Source: Clostridia bacterium
GTDB lineage: Bacteria > Bacillota > Clostridia > Oscillospirales > CAG-272
Assembly: GCA_017451485.1 (NCBI GenBank)
Contig: JAFTOG010000047.1
Coordinates: 1-45,129 of the forward strand
DNA: 45,129 bases
Direction: 5' to 3'
The translations under genes and the position numbers were made by a program. The first letter of the stretch is position 1, and each line of letters opens with the position of its first letter. Positions 25,918 through 33,684 of the stretch are shown piece by piece. The notes beneath the pieces were generated by a model that did no database searches, was not told where the DNA came from, and was given only the letters and a program-made list of their open reading frames with translations.

Positions 25918-28299
25918 ATGGAAAAAAAGCTTATAAACTCTTATCCTGCCTCAAATTGGTTCGATTCTACACCTGTTGGTAACGGTAGAATCGGTGCTTC
26001 CGTTTACGGATGCGTTTATGATGAAAGAATACTCATAAATCATGAGGCTCTCTTTAATTACGCAAGAACTATGGAGATACCCGATGTTTCTGATTCTCTT
26101 GCCGTTGTCAGACACCTTATGGACGAAAAGAAATATGCCGAGGCAGAAACATATTATACCAAAGCACTCAGAGGTGCGGGATATAATGCAGCCAAGGGTA
26201 AATTTTATCCTGCATTTGATATCCGTATGATATTTGGCACCTTAGGGGCCCCCTACGAGTATAAGCGAGAGCTTGATATGGAAAACGGAATATGCACCGT
26301 ATCCTACAAGGAAAACGGAGAAGCTGCTACCCGCACCGTATTTGCATCCCATACTGATAAATATGTTTTTGTAAATATCAAAAAGCCTTCTCCCTTCAAT
26401 ATGATATTCGCCCTTGAAAGACACGATCTTTCCGACTGGGTTGATTATCGCAACTGTGATAAATTTGAAAGCTTTTCCCGTGAGGGCTATGTATACTCTC
26501 ATTGTGAAACAGAGGGCAAGCTGAACTACTCGGGAATAATTAAGGTCCTTTATACCGACGGACAAATGACCCATATCGAAAAGGCAAAGAAGCGTAAAAT
26601 AGATATGGAGGGAGCATTGGTTCTCGACAACAGTATAAAAATCGAGGGAGCTACAGAGGTTACTCTTTTACTCAATATTGAAAACAAGGCTAAAAGCTTT
26701 GACAAAATGCGTAAGGAAGTGGATAAATTTACACTTTCATTTGACGAGGCTATTGCCCGTCATACAAGAAAATTCCGTTCACTGTTCAACGGTGTCAGAC
26801 TTAACCTTTGCTCCGACTTAAAAAACAAATCAAACGAAGCGTTGCTCCTTGAGGGATACGAGGGAAATATCGGCAATATGCTCATAGAAAAAATGGCAGA
26901 TTACGGAAGATATCTCCTTATCTCTTCATCAATGAACTGCAGCTGCCCTGCCAACCTCCAAGGTGTATGGAACGGAGCATACTCCCCTGCCTGGGCGTGT
27001 ACATATTTTAACAACGAAAATATACAAATGGCATATTGGCAGGCATATGCAGGTGGTCTTGCCAAGGCTGTGCTACCCCTATTCAATCTTTATGATAAAT
27101 TCAAGGATGATTACAGAGAAAACGCAATGAGGCTGTTCGGATGCCGTGGTATCCTCCTCCCACTGTTTATGGATAATTCCAACGGAAGAAAGGACAATTT
27201 ACAGCCCCATGTTCTGTACTGGACAGGAAGCTCTGCGTGGATAAGTGCTATATACTACGATTATTATTTATACACAGGGGACGAGAAATTCCTTATGGAG
27301 AGGGCATATCCCTTTATGAAGGAGTCTGCACAATTCTACGAGGACTTTCTTGTATATGATGAAAACGGCAAGCTGAAATCCTACCCCTCCGATTCTCCCG
27401 AAAACAGACCTCTCGGTGATTATGAGGGCTCAGGTGAGATAAGCTGTAGCATAAACGCCACAATGGATTTCGCTTTGGTGAAGGAGCTGCTTACAAATCT
27501 TATTTCCGTATGCGATAAATTAGGCATAGACCGGGAAAAGGCAGAAAAGTGGCGTAGGATGCTTTCCGGTATACCTGAATATGAGATTAATGATGACGGT
27601 GCTATCAAGGAATGGATGCACCCTGACTTCAAGGACAATTATCAGCATAGACACCAATCCCATATCTACGGTCTTTTCCCGGGATATGAAATAAACGAGC
27701 AGGATAACAAGACTATTTTCGATGCTATGAAGGTAGCAGTGGAAAAGCGTCTTTGCATAGGTCTTAAGGATCAGAGTGGATGGAGCCTTGCCCATATGGC
27801 AAACATTTATGCAAGGCTTGGAGAAGGAAAAAGGGCGAAGGAGTGTCTGGATTTACTTCTCCGCTTCTGTACAGGACAGAATCTGTATACATATCATAAC
27901 GACTGGAGAAATATGGGCGTAACCCTTAAATACATTCACGGAGGTCACGCACCCTTCCAGATCGACGCAAATATGGGCTTTACCGCCGCTGTTTACGAGA
28001 TGCTTATGTATTCCGATCTTACAAAAATTAAGCTGCTCCCCGCAATTCCGGAGAGCTGGAGCAAGGGCAGTGTAAGTGGACTCAATGTCCGTGGAGGACT
28101 TAAGGTTAGTATCAAGTGGAGTATTAGCTCCGTAACAGCCACAATTACTGCAGATAGGGACAAGACAATAAATGTTGGCTCCCCCGTTAATTATTGCCTT
28201 AAAAATCCGGAAATGTACGAAAAAAGCTGCTACGGTAATGATTTTATATGCCTGAATCTTAAAAAAGGTGACAAAATTTTACTCGAGTATACTAAATAA
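25918..28299 (+). CDS. GH95-family glycosidase (alpha-L-fucosidase type)
   Basis: This 793-residue protein has the GH95 layout: an N-terminal beta domain (PVGNGRIGASVYG near the start), a helical linker, an (alpha/alpha)6 catalytic barrel and a C-terminal beta domain. Catalytic-region motifs are FNNENIQMAYW near residue 366 (the paired Asn residues), YPSDSPENRP near 488 (candidate general-acid Glu), HRHQSHIYGLFPG near 575 and FQIDANMGF near 680 (Asp). GH95 enzymes remove alpha-1,2-fucose; some act on alpha-L-galactose, so the exact sugar is open. No signal peptide is seen, so it should act on imported oligosaccharides. AAGGAG precedes the ATG. Confidence 0.88.
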   Translation: MEKKLINSYPASNWFDSTPVGNGRIGASVYGCVYDERILINHEALFNYARTMEIPDVSDSLAVVRHLMDEKKYAEAETYYTKALRGAGYNAAKGKFYPAFDIRMIFGTLGAPYEYKRELDMENGICTVSYKENGEAATRTVFASHTDKYVFVNIKKPSPFNMIFALERHDLSDWVDYRNCDKFESFSREGYVYSHCETEGKLNYSGIIKVLYTDGQMTHIEKAKKRKIDMEGALVLDNSIKIEGATEVTLLLNIENKAKSFDKMRKEVDKFTLSFDEAIARHTRKFRSLFNGVRLNLCSDLKNKSNEALLLEGYEGNIGNMLIEKMADYGRYLLISSSMNCSCPANLQGVWNGAYSPAWACTYFNNENIQMAYWQAYAGGLAKAVLPLFNLYDKFKDDYRENAMRLFGCRGILLPLFMDNSNGRKDNLQPHVLYWTGSSAWISAIYYDYYLYTGDEKFLMERAYPFMKESAQFYEDFLVYDENGKLKSYPSDSPENRPLGDYEGSGEISCSINATMDFALVKELLTNLISVCDKLGIDREKAEKWRRMLSGIPEYEINDDGAIKEWMHPDFKDNYQHRHQSHIYGLFPGYEINEQDNKTIFDAMKVAVEKRLCIGLKDQSGWSLAHMANIYARLGEGKRAKECLDLLLRFCTGQNLYTYHNDWRNMGVTLKYIHGGHAPFQIDANMGFTAAVYEMLMYSDLTKIKLLPAIPESWSKGSVSGLNVRGGLKVSIKWSISSVTATITADRDKTINVGSPVNYCLKNPEMYEKSCYGNDFICLNLKKGDKILLEYTK

Positions 28300-28302
28300 A
28301 AT

Positions 28303-28354
28303 AGACGGTTTAGCGTCATGAATTTAATGACACAACGCTAAACCGTCTGCTTTT
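28303..28354. terminator. Bidirectional terminator after GH95
   Basis: A 14-bp stem (28303-28316 with 28335-28348) has an inner TCAT/ATGA pair and is followed by GCTTTTTG. It is shared with the convergent gene ending at 28359. Confidence 0.85.
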
Positions 28355-28358
28355 TGTC

Positions 28359-29120
28359 TTATATTAATGATTTCAAGTACTCTATACTTTCTTTTGCATC
28401 CTTGAGGGCATCATCATACCAATCATCCTTTTCATAAACGAGGTATTCTATGTTACTATCCTTAATTGCCCTCATAATAGACGGGAAATCAACCACGCCC
28501 TTGCCCAAAGGGGTAAAAATCATAGAATTATTCTCTATTTTATAATCCTGTAGGTGGATGATTTTACCGTAATGTCCATGCTTCCTTATATAATCTACCG
28601 GATCTACGCCTCCGTAATTAAGCCAGCATACATCAAACTCGGGAGAAACAAGGCATCTGTCAAAGGTATCAAGCATTCTGTCAAGATGGCGTTTCCCGTT
28701 ATGGTATTGAAGCTCAAAATCATGGTTATGATAACAAAGCTCCATACCTGAACGCTTAAGCCATGTTCCAAGGGTATTAAAGCCCTGGGTCAAGGTAATT
28801 AAACGGTCATATGAGGTTAATTGGGATTTGTTTATACAAGGAACTCCCCAGAATTTCACACCAAGTGTCTGTAAAAACTGAATCTGCTCCTTGTATTGCT
28901 CCTCGGTTGTGCTGCTGTCATATCCCTGATGAACGGAAGCACCCTCCAAGCCGTACTTGTCAAGCAGAGCTCTCAATTCCTGTGCACTCTTGCCGAAATA
29001 TCCTGCAAACTCTACAAACTCAAAGCCCATTTCAGAGACACGCCTAAGGGTATTTTCTACGCTTTTCTCCATTTCACCACGAAGAGAATACAGCTGAATG
29101 CCGATTTTAAGCTTTTTCAT
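28359..29120 (-). CDS. Sugar phosphate isomerase/epimerase (xylose isomerase-like TIM barrel)
   Basis: This 253-residue TIM-barrel protein of the AP endonuclease family 2 superfamily starts KIGIQLYSLR. It has EFAGYFG, the metal-ligand blocks CYHNHDFEL and SPEFDVCWLN, then IIHLQDYK and a final YLVYEKDDW. These are the His/Glu/Asp clusters of IolE/IolI-like epimerases. The substrate is unknown. The ATG at 29120 lies inside the end of the GDPD gene (14-base overlap). A role in sugar catabolism beside GH95 is inference. Confidence 0.85.
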   Translation of the reverse strand: MKKLKIGIQLYSLRGEMEKSVENTLRRVSEMGFEFVEFAGYFGKSAQELRALLDKYGLEGASVHQGYDSSTTEEQYKEQIQFLQTLGVKFWGVPCINKSQLTSYDRLITLTQGFNTLGTWLKRSGMELCYHNHDFELQYHNGKRHLDRMLDTFDRCLVSPEFDVCWLNYGGVDPVDYIRKHGHYGKIIHLQDYKIENNSMIFTPLGKGVVDFPSIMRAIKDSNIEYLVYEKDDWYDDALKDAKESIEYLKSLI

Positions 29121-29952
29121 TTTTTCTATCCTCAATATAATTCTTAAGCATAAGCAACCAGTCTGTCTGAATAAAATCCACATCCTTGTCGATAAGCCAT
29201 CCCCATCCCTTGTCGGGGTCATCGGTCAATGATATATCATCGGTCTTGTGAGCAGAGATAACATCTGCCTCGTTATAAATTATAGAATTTGCCCAGATCA
29301 GTCTGCCCTTTTCGTGCATGGACTTAATATACTCATCGCTTACGCACGGGTCGTCCACCTTACCAAAAAGTATTTCAGCACCTATTACATTAATACCATC
29401 TGCCTTTAGTCGGTCGGTAGAGTTATCCTTGCCACGCACAAGGGGAACGAACATAAAGTCAGGAGCATATTTTTTTACGCCCTCAAGACTCTTTTCATCC
29501 TCGTAGGTTTTTACAATAACCTGTTTCTCCACTCCTGCCTTGCGTATTTCATTGGAAATTCCCTCTATATCGGTCCAGAATTTATCCACATTTATGTACA
29601 CCCTGTCCTTAAGAAGGGCAAACACCTCAGAGAGCCTTGGTACCTTGTAGCTTGTGGGAACGGAATCTTGATTTACAAGAAACATAGCGTCCACCTCAGA
29701 GGAATCCATTTCGGATATTGATCTTTTACTTCTTAAAAATACATGCTCCATGCCGGGATGAAAAACATAGTACACGCCATCCTTGGATTTGGAAACATCT
29801 ATTTCCACAACATCAGCCCCCTGGCTAAGTGCTATTTTATATGCTGCAATAGTATTGCACGGGATATTAGCTCCACAAACTCCTCTGTGGGCAACCAAAA
29901 AGGGAGAGCCCTTTTCTTTTCTGTTTTCAAGAATACTTTTGTTAAAATCCAT
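29107..29952 (-). CDS. Glycerophosphodiester phosphodiesterase family protein
   Basis: This 281-residue TIM-barrel GDPD protein has VAHRGVCGANIPCNTIAAY (catalytic HR, substrate N/T), VVEIDVSKSKDG (metal E and D) and VFHPGMEHV, where GDPD enzymes usually have a His after the metal block. The C-terminal VDFIQTDW is typical. The signature is slightly atypical and the substrate may not be glycerophosphodiesters. No signal peptide is seen. GGAGGT lies upstream of the ATG. It is the first gene of a two-gene operon with the epimerase. Confidence 0.82.
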   Translation of the reverse strand: MDFNKSILENRKEKGSPFLVAHRGVCGANIPCNTIAAYKIALSQGADVVEIDVSKSKDGVYYVFHPGMEHVFLRSKRSISEMDSSEVDAMFLVNQDSVPTSYKVPRLSEVFALLKDRVYINVDKFWTDIEGISNEIRKAGVEKQVIVKTYEDEKSLEGVKKYAPDFMFVPLVRGKDNSTDRLKADGINVIGAEILFGKVDDPCVSDEYIKSMHEKGRLIWANSIIYNEADVISAHKTDDISLTDDPDKGWGWLIDKDVDFIQTDWLLMLKNYIEDRKNEKA

Positions 29953-29975
29953 TATTTATACCTCCATATACTTTA

Positions 29976-30004
29976 ATTATACATCATATTGGCAAAAATA
30001 ACAA
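29976..30004 (-). promoter_or_regulatory. Promoter of the GDPD-epimerase operon
   Basis: On the minus strand TTGTTA (29999-30004), a 17-base spacer and TATAAT (29976-29981) lie 23 bases ahead of the ATG. Confidence 0.7.
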
Positions 30005-30070
30005 TATGTACAACACAAATTATGCCTTTTATCGGTGTCGAAAACAAATTTTACAATTTGAAAAAAAGTA

Positions 30071-30099
30071 TTGACAATATAAAAATAATCGTGTATAAT
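30071..30099 (+). promoter_or_regulatory. Consensus promoter of tRNA-Ser
   Basis: TTGACA (30071-30076), 17 bases and TATAAT (30094-30099) match consensus exactly and lie 53 bases ahead of the tRNA. Confidence 0.85.
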
Positions 30100-30152
30100 T
30101 ATATGGCAAACTAAGAAACGGCGGTTTGTGCAACCTTGGTTGCGTACTTTTT

Positions 30153-30243
30153 GGAGAAGTACTCAAGTGGCCGAAGAGGCGCCCCTGCTAAGGGTGTAGG
30201 TCGGGTAACCGGCGCGGAAGTTCAAATCTTCTCTTCTCCGCCA
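30153..30243 (+). tRNA. tRNA-Ser (anticodon GCU)
   Basis: The acceptor GGAGAAG (30153-30159) pairs with CTTCTCC, followed by the discriminator G and an encoded CCA (30241-30243). The anticodon stem CGCCC/GGGTG encloses loop CTGCTAA with anticodon GCT at 30187-30189. A long variable arm and the TTCAAAT T-loop fit a class II serine tRNA. It has its own promoter and terminator. Confidence 0.95.
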
Positions 30244-30248
30244 AAAAG

Positions 30249-30279
30249 ACAGAGATACATTTTCGTATCTCTGTTTTTT
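30249..30279 (+). terminator. Terminator of tRNA-Ser
   Basis: ACAGAGATAC (30249-30258) pairs with GTATCTCTGT (30265-30274), followed by TTTTTTC. Confidence 0.9.
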
Positions 30280-30434
30280 CTTTTGGCTGAGATGAATTTG
30301 AACTTCATCAGTGTCGGTTACTTGGTGCGGGATGCGGTAAGACTCCACGAAAGCATTTACTCCTTGGCTGAGTGGTTAGTCGCACCCATACACAGCGTAG
30401 TGAAGTAGTCAAATCTTCTCTTCTCCGCCAAAAG
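30280..30434. repeat. tRNA-Ser-derived remnants in direct and inverted orientation
   Basis: The 3' end of tRNA-Ser recurs: TCAAATCTTCTCTTCTCCGCC, continuing AAAA, is found at the tRNA and again at 30409-30433, about 25 identical bases. Within this segment TTGGCTGAGTGGTTAGTCG (30364 onward) looks like a serine-tRNA D-arm. On the minus strand the left end (30306 back to 30280) reads GAAGTTCAAAT, then a degenerate stretch, then GCCAAAAG, an inverted, degraded copy of the same 3' end. The segment therefore has imperfect inverted ends about 155 bases apart. No complete second tRNA can be folded. Confidence 0.6.
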
Positions 30435-30470
30435 ACCTTCTAACTGAACTTAAAGTTAGAAGGTCTCTTT
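30434..30470 (+). terminator. Terminator after the tRNA remnant
   Basis: GACCTTCTAACT (30434-30445) pairs perfectly with AGTTAGAAGGTC (30454-30465), followed by TCTTTTG. Its presence after the remnant suggests a former functional transcription unit. Confidence 0.85.
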
Positions 30471-30790
30471 TGTTTTAAAATAAACTAATTTAAATATAAC
30501 TGCTCTTTTATTATATTGCAATATGTATTTTTAACAAAATCTTATTATTTGCTTAAAAATATTACATTTTAATGCGGTGATTTTGTTGTGATTTCTGCAA
30601 TCGTAAGAAATAAAGATTCACTTATTGAATTTTCATATCCCGATCTTTTAAAATTTTTACCGCTTTATTTTTTAAGCTTTGGAAAAATAAAAAATAGCTA
30701 TTAGGCTTCCATTACAACAATTAACTGCTTCGTAAACTTTAACTTGTTGAAAAACACGGGACAAATTAGAATTGCACGCCAACTTGAATT
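30471..30790. other. AT-rich intergenic sequence
   Basis: I see no gene, RNA or strong hairpin here. The stretch is very AT-rich, and short reading frames lack ribosome sites. Confidence 0.5.
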
Positions 30791-31196
30791 CTACAATGTT
30801 TTAATTTTTCTGTCCATATGATACAATAAAATCTGCTTGTCCTCTTCCGTTATTCGGCTCTGTTTCTTGTGCAGTAGTACCACACGGAATATAATATGTA
30901 AATCATTTTCGTTAGCAATATGTTTAAAGAATTTAAGTCTATATATATCTTCTTTGCGTGCAGACAACGAACTATCCACGGTTATTTTTTGCTGATTAAC
31001 TAAAGAGGATTTTTAGATGCAAGCTCGAGTCGCTTCAGTTTATCACTTACTTCTCGATTGCATTTATCTATCATCTGTTATGGATTATTTTCAAGAATTC
31101 TTTTGCAATAACCATACAACTCCGGGAATTGACGGGGTAATTTCCGGAAAGCTCTATTTTCAATTCTACTTTACGTTTTTCATAATTTTTTGTGAA
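30791..31196 (-). pseudogene. Probable decayed coding sequence
   Basis: Minus-strand reading frames broken by stops and frame changes look protein-like but have no complete gene. The first part contains RKVELKIELSGNYPVN, the middle KCNREVSDKLKRLEL, and the last part (62 codons, GTG start near 30976) contains RKEDIYRLKFFKHI and ITEEDKQILLYHMDRKIK. No ribosome site precedes any piece. I cannot assign a family. A relic of a mobile-element or regulatory gene at the island edge is a guess. The stretch 31197-31390 holds nothing I can support. Confidence 0.3.
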
Positions 31197-31390
31197 TCAT
31201 TTGGATTTCTCTATTTACTATTGGCCTGTTATAGTAATAAACACAGAAAAAATGTTGGATTTTTCTGTTAATTTACATATTTACAATATTTTTCGTTTAG
31301 TATTTATTGTAAATAAATGCTATAAAAAAAGAGCTTGTGAAGCATTTATATCATTTTTAAATATTTCATTATTTTTCAGACAGCTTCCTC

Positions 31391-31630
31391 CTAATTCTGA
31401 TTACAGAGAAAATCTTCTACTATTTCGTCAGTGGATAGTTCGGAGATATTTAGCTCGTTACACAATCTGACCAAATGCGTAGCCTTTGATTTGTCGGATG
31501 TAAGAGTACTGTATTCCTTTAGTATTTCCAAGCCTCTTTCCGACTCCTTGACCATTATCATCCCATAATAATGATAAGTTTTTTTGCCGTAATATGTAGT
31601 ACACGACACAATATACTTTTGCTTTATCAT
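31391..31630 (-). CDS. DUF6514-like small protein
   Basis: This 79-residue protein has the pattern YYGMIMVKESERGLEI, then a STLTSDKSKATHLVRLCNEL region and a final STDEIVEDFL. This resembles the DUF6514 small proteins of Clostridia, whose function is unknown. Its ATG overlaps the stop of the XRE gene (ATGA), so both form one unit. Confidence 0.7.
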   Translation of the reverse strand: MIKQKYIVSCTTYYGKKTYHYYGMIMVKESERGLEILKEYSTLTSDKSKATHLVRLCNELNISELSTDEIVEDFLCNQN

Positions 31631-31860
31631 TTACACAAAACCTCACAAAGTTCAACACAGGTATTCAAAATTCCCATATCAATTTTCAATACATACGCTA
31701 TTTTTAATACTGTTGACAATTTTGGATCAGATATGCCCAATTCAATTTTCTCAAGTCCGGCTGTGCTAATACCGTATTTTTCAGCCGCTTCTTCTATTGT
31801 CATCCTCGCACGTTCCCTATAATTCCTTACTATTCGACCATAGTGAATTGTATTATACAT
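31627..31860 (-). CDS. XRE-type helix-turn-helix regulator
   Basis: This 77-residue protein is essentially one HTH_3 domain: RERARMTIEEAAEKYGISTAGLEKIELG, shown here only as the recognisable RMTIEEAAEKYGIS and TAGLEKIELG parts. The ATG at 31860 has AAGGAGG eight bases upstream. A GTG at 31869 lies inside that site and was rejected. It is cotranscribed with the DUF6514-like gene. A near-palindrome at 31923-31950 upstream could be its operator. Confidence 0.78.
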   Translation of the reverse strand: MYNTIHYGRIVRNYRERARMTIEEAAEKYGISTAGLEKIELGISDPKLSTVLKIAYVLKIDMGILNTCVELCEVLCK

Positions 31861-31922
31861 TTTTCTCACCTCCTTACTTATATTTTAGGAGGTATTCACA
31901 CAAAAATAAATAAACTACAGTT

Positions 31923-31950
31923 CATAATTGTTACATAAATGTAAATTATG
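31923..31950. promoter_or_regulatory. Nested palindrome upstream of the XRE/DUF6514 pair
   Basis: TTACAT-AA-ATGTAA (31931-31944) is perfect. Flanking CATAAT and ATTATG extend it with a two-base offset. It lies about 65-90 bases ahead of the XRE start, where a self-regulating XRE protein could bind. Confidence 0.4.
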
Positions 31951-31999
31951 TACTGTTTTTGTATTTTTTATTGCTTTTTTAATTTTTCTGTTAAAAAGA

Positions 32000-32035
32000 A
32001 ATTAAGAAGTGCCCATCAAAAAGCACTTCTTAATT
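32000..32035 (-). terminator. Terminator of the precursor-nucleotidyltransferase operon
   Basis: A 13-bp perfect stem (32000-32012 with 32023-32035) is followed on the minus strand by TTCTTTTTAA. Confidence 0.85.
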
Positions 32036-33501
32036 TAATTATTTAATATGATTTTTTTAAGTCTTATGCTTTCACCTATAAAGCCTATACATTGAGAGCT
32101 TTTGTTTTCCGAATGGATCTCATTCATCAAAAACGACATAAAAAATGAAGCTTTGTCCCCGAACAAAATTTTGTCTTTATGGCATGCAACGGTCAATTCC
32201 GATTTTTCTTTACTATATGTAATTTCATCATTCTCTGACATATACGTAAACGTACTGCCGGATAGGTTTATAATATTCGTCCTGTATGCTTTTTCATCAA
32301 TAGTTGACGGATCTGCTATTCTTACCCTTATATAGTATACAGACTCTTTTGGAAGGTTATTAAGTGAAAAGCTCAACCTTACTTTATCATCAATTACTTG
32401 AAGCTTAAAGCTTATATTTATGTTATTATCCTTTGCATAATCGGTAAGCCCTACATCAATAGTGTCGCCATTTGAAATAAACGTTGCTCTACTGTCATCT
32501 CCAAAATAATTACCAAATCTGAATAAATGATGTTCCTGAATTCTTTGTTCTGTGTCAAATAATCGTCTTACTATAGGAGTTTTCCATCTGACATGATCTT
32601 TGCCATAGTCTGTTGTGCGTGCTTGCCTTAAAGCCTGAGGAATTTTTTCATACTTATCCCTTGTGAAAAACTCTTCACAGTAATCCATCATACAAGACAA
32701 GGAATGAGCATATCCGTCTTGTGTAAGCATATTTACAAATTCTTTAGTAAAAATAGAGTGATTTTTAAATATAAATAAATAAAGCTCAAGCAGGTCCCTT
32801 ATTCTGTAATCGTTGTCAATACCATATGGAGTGGACATATTCTTATTACTGTTAACAAGAATGTTGATAAACATATCCTCTGTGGAAAACACAGGAACGG
32901 ACACCCCGCCTATATCCTTATATTCCACTCTGTCAAACCATTGTTCAAGGTGATTTTGCCATACGTACTGTATTCTGTCCTTTAATTCTACAGATAGGCA
33001 TCCACCTTTAACAAAGGTGCATTGAGAACGGTTGGCTTCAAAAAACGCAATTTTATCATTTGCCGTTTCGGTTATAGCATAGCCTATGCTTTCAAGCATC
33101 TCGCATCCTTTTATGTAGTCATCGGAGCTTATTACAATATCAATATCATTCATATCCCGTAAAAAGGGATCTCTATATATTTCGTTAGCGTGAGCTATTC
33201 CTTTGGAAATTGCGAATTTTATATTATGCTCATAAAAACAGGTTACAATAGCCTTTATTTGATGCTTGACTATTGCGTTTTTAAGCCGTATGCGTTGTTT
33301 TTCCTTCTCGAAAACTACAAACGCCTCGGAGTCTACATTCTCCCGCAAAAGGCAATATACAGTTGGAAATATTCTTTGCTCCATAGTAAGTTCAAAGACC
33401 TTTTTATAATTCACATTACCGAACGTTGAATTACTAAATACATCCTCACTGTTAACAAGGTCGTATATAAAATTTTCTTCTAAACCGATATAATTAAACA
33501 T
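32035..33501 (-). CDS. PF14907-type nucleotidyltransferase (RiPP-cluster type) with C-terminal beta domain
   Basis: This 488-residue protein has an N-terminal nucleotidyltransferase_5-like domain (about 30-320). The characteristic block is FAISKGIAHANEIYRDPFLR, followed by DMNDIDIVI with candidate metal-binding Asp119 and Asp121. A C-terminal domain (about 340-488) is beta-rich and polar (ISFKLQVIDDKVRLSFSL) and may be a binding module. Members of this family occur in lasso-peptide clusters together with HPr-kinase-like enzymes and are thought to act on a phosphorylated peptide end. It lies 60 bases downstream of the precursor gene, past a hairpin. The ATG at 33501 has a poorly spaced AGGAG 16 bases away, and a five-codon frame with better spacing overlaps its start. 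Confidence 0.78.
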   Translation of the reverse strand: MFNYIGLEENFIYDLVNSEDVFSNSTFGNVNYKKVFELTMEQRIFPTVYCLLRENVDSEAFVVFEKEKQRIRLKNAIVKHQIKAIVTCFYEHNIKFAISKGIAHANEIYRDPFLRDMNDIDIVISSDDYIKGCEMLESIGYAITETANDKIAFFEANRSQCTFVKGGCLSVELKDRIQYVWQNHLEQWFDRVEYKDIGGVSVPVFSTEDMFINILVNSNKNMSTPYGIDNDYRIRDLLELYLFIFKNHSIFTKEFVNMLTQDGYAHSLSCMMDYCEEFFTRDKYEKIPQALRQARTTDYGKDHVRWKTPIVRRLFDTEQRIQEHHLFRFGNYFGDDSRATFISNGDTIDVGLTDYAKDNNINISFKLQVIDDKVRLSFSLNNLPKESVYYIRVRIADPSTIDEKAYRTNIINLSGSTFTYMSENDEITYSKEKSELTVACHKDKILFGDKASFFMSFLMNEIHSENKSSQCIGFIGESIRLKKIILNN

Positions 33502-33524
33502 TTGAGTGCATCTTTACTCCTAAT

Positions 33525-33553
33525 GGAAAAGCACAAGCCAATTTGACTTGTGC
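33525..33553 (-). terminator. Attenuator-type hairpin between precursor and nucleotidyltransferase genes
   Basis: On the minus strand GCACAAGTC (33545-33553) pairs with GGCTTGTGC (33531-33539), loop AAATT, followed by TTTTCC. The stem is short and the U-tract weak, as expected for a partial terminator that keeps the precursor mRNA in excess over the enzyme mRNA. Confidence 0.6.
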
Positions 33554-33560
33554 CTTTATA

Positions 33561-33671
33561 TTATCTACTATACATTGCCCAACAAAATATTGATTTTGCT
33601 GCTACTTTAATATAGCTGTTCAATTCTTCTGCAGACATTACCTTAACAACAGGCTTTTTCCATGTTTTCAT
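33561..33671 (-). CDS. Candidate RiPP precursor peptide (36 residues)
   Basis: This short gene encodes a 36-residue peptide. The N-terminal part is MKTWKKPVVKVMSAEEL, with W4-x-x-P7 resembling the YxxP leader motif read by PqqD/RRE domains in lasso systems, then an acidic EE and a helical stretch. The C-terminal part is AAKSIFCWAMYSR, with a single Cys (position 30) and Trp, Tyr and Ser near the end. The ribosome site AGGAGG (33680-33685) is eight bases from the ATG and overlaps the stop of the upstream regulator gene, so translation is coupled. It sits among radical SAM, RRE, kinase and nucleotidyltransferase genes. The core lacks any Asp/Glu, so a lasso ring cannot form. Leader-core boundary and modification are unknown. 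Confidence 0.75.
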   Translation of the reverse strand: MKTWKKPVVKVMSAEELNSYIKVAAKSIFCWAMYSR

Positions 33672-33684
33672 ACTCTTTACCTCC

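Noticed and set aside
30163..30348. Minus-strand reading frame antisense to tRNA-Ser
   Set aside because: It lies across the tRNA and its terminator, which explain the sequence better.
30358..30433. Second functional tRNA-Ser
   Set aside because: The 3' end and a D-arm-like string are present, but no 5' acceptor strand or proper anticodon stem can be formed.
31017..31470. Plus-strand frames in the AT-rich spacer
   Set aside because: They have no ribosome sites and low-complexity, Phe/Tyr/Ile-rich composition typical of AT-rich noncoding DNA, and they overlap better minus-strand frames.
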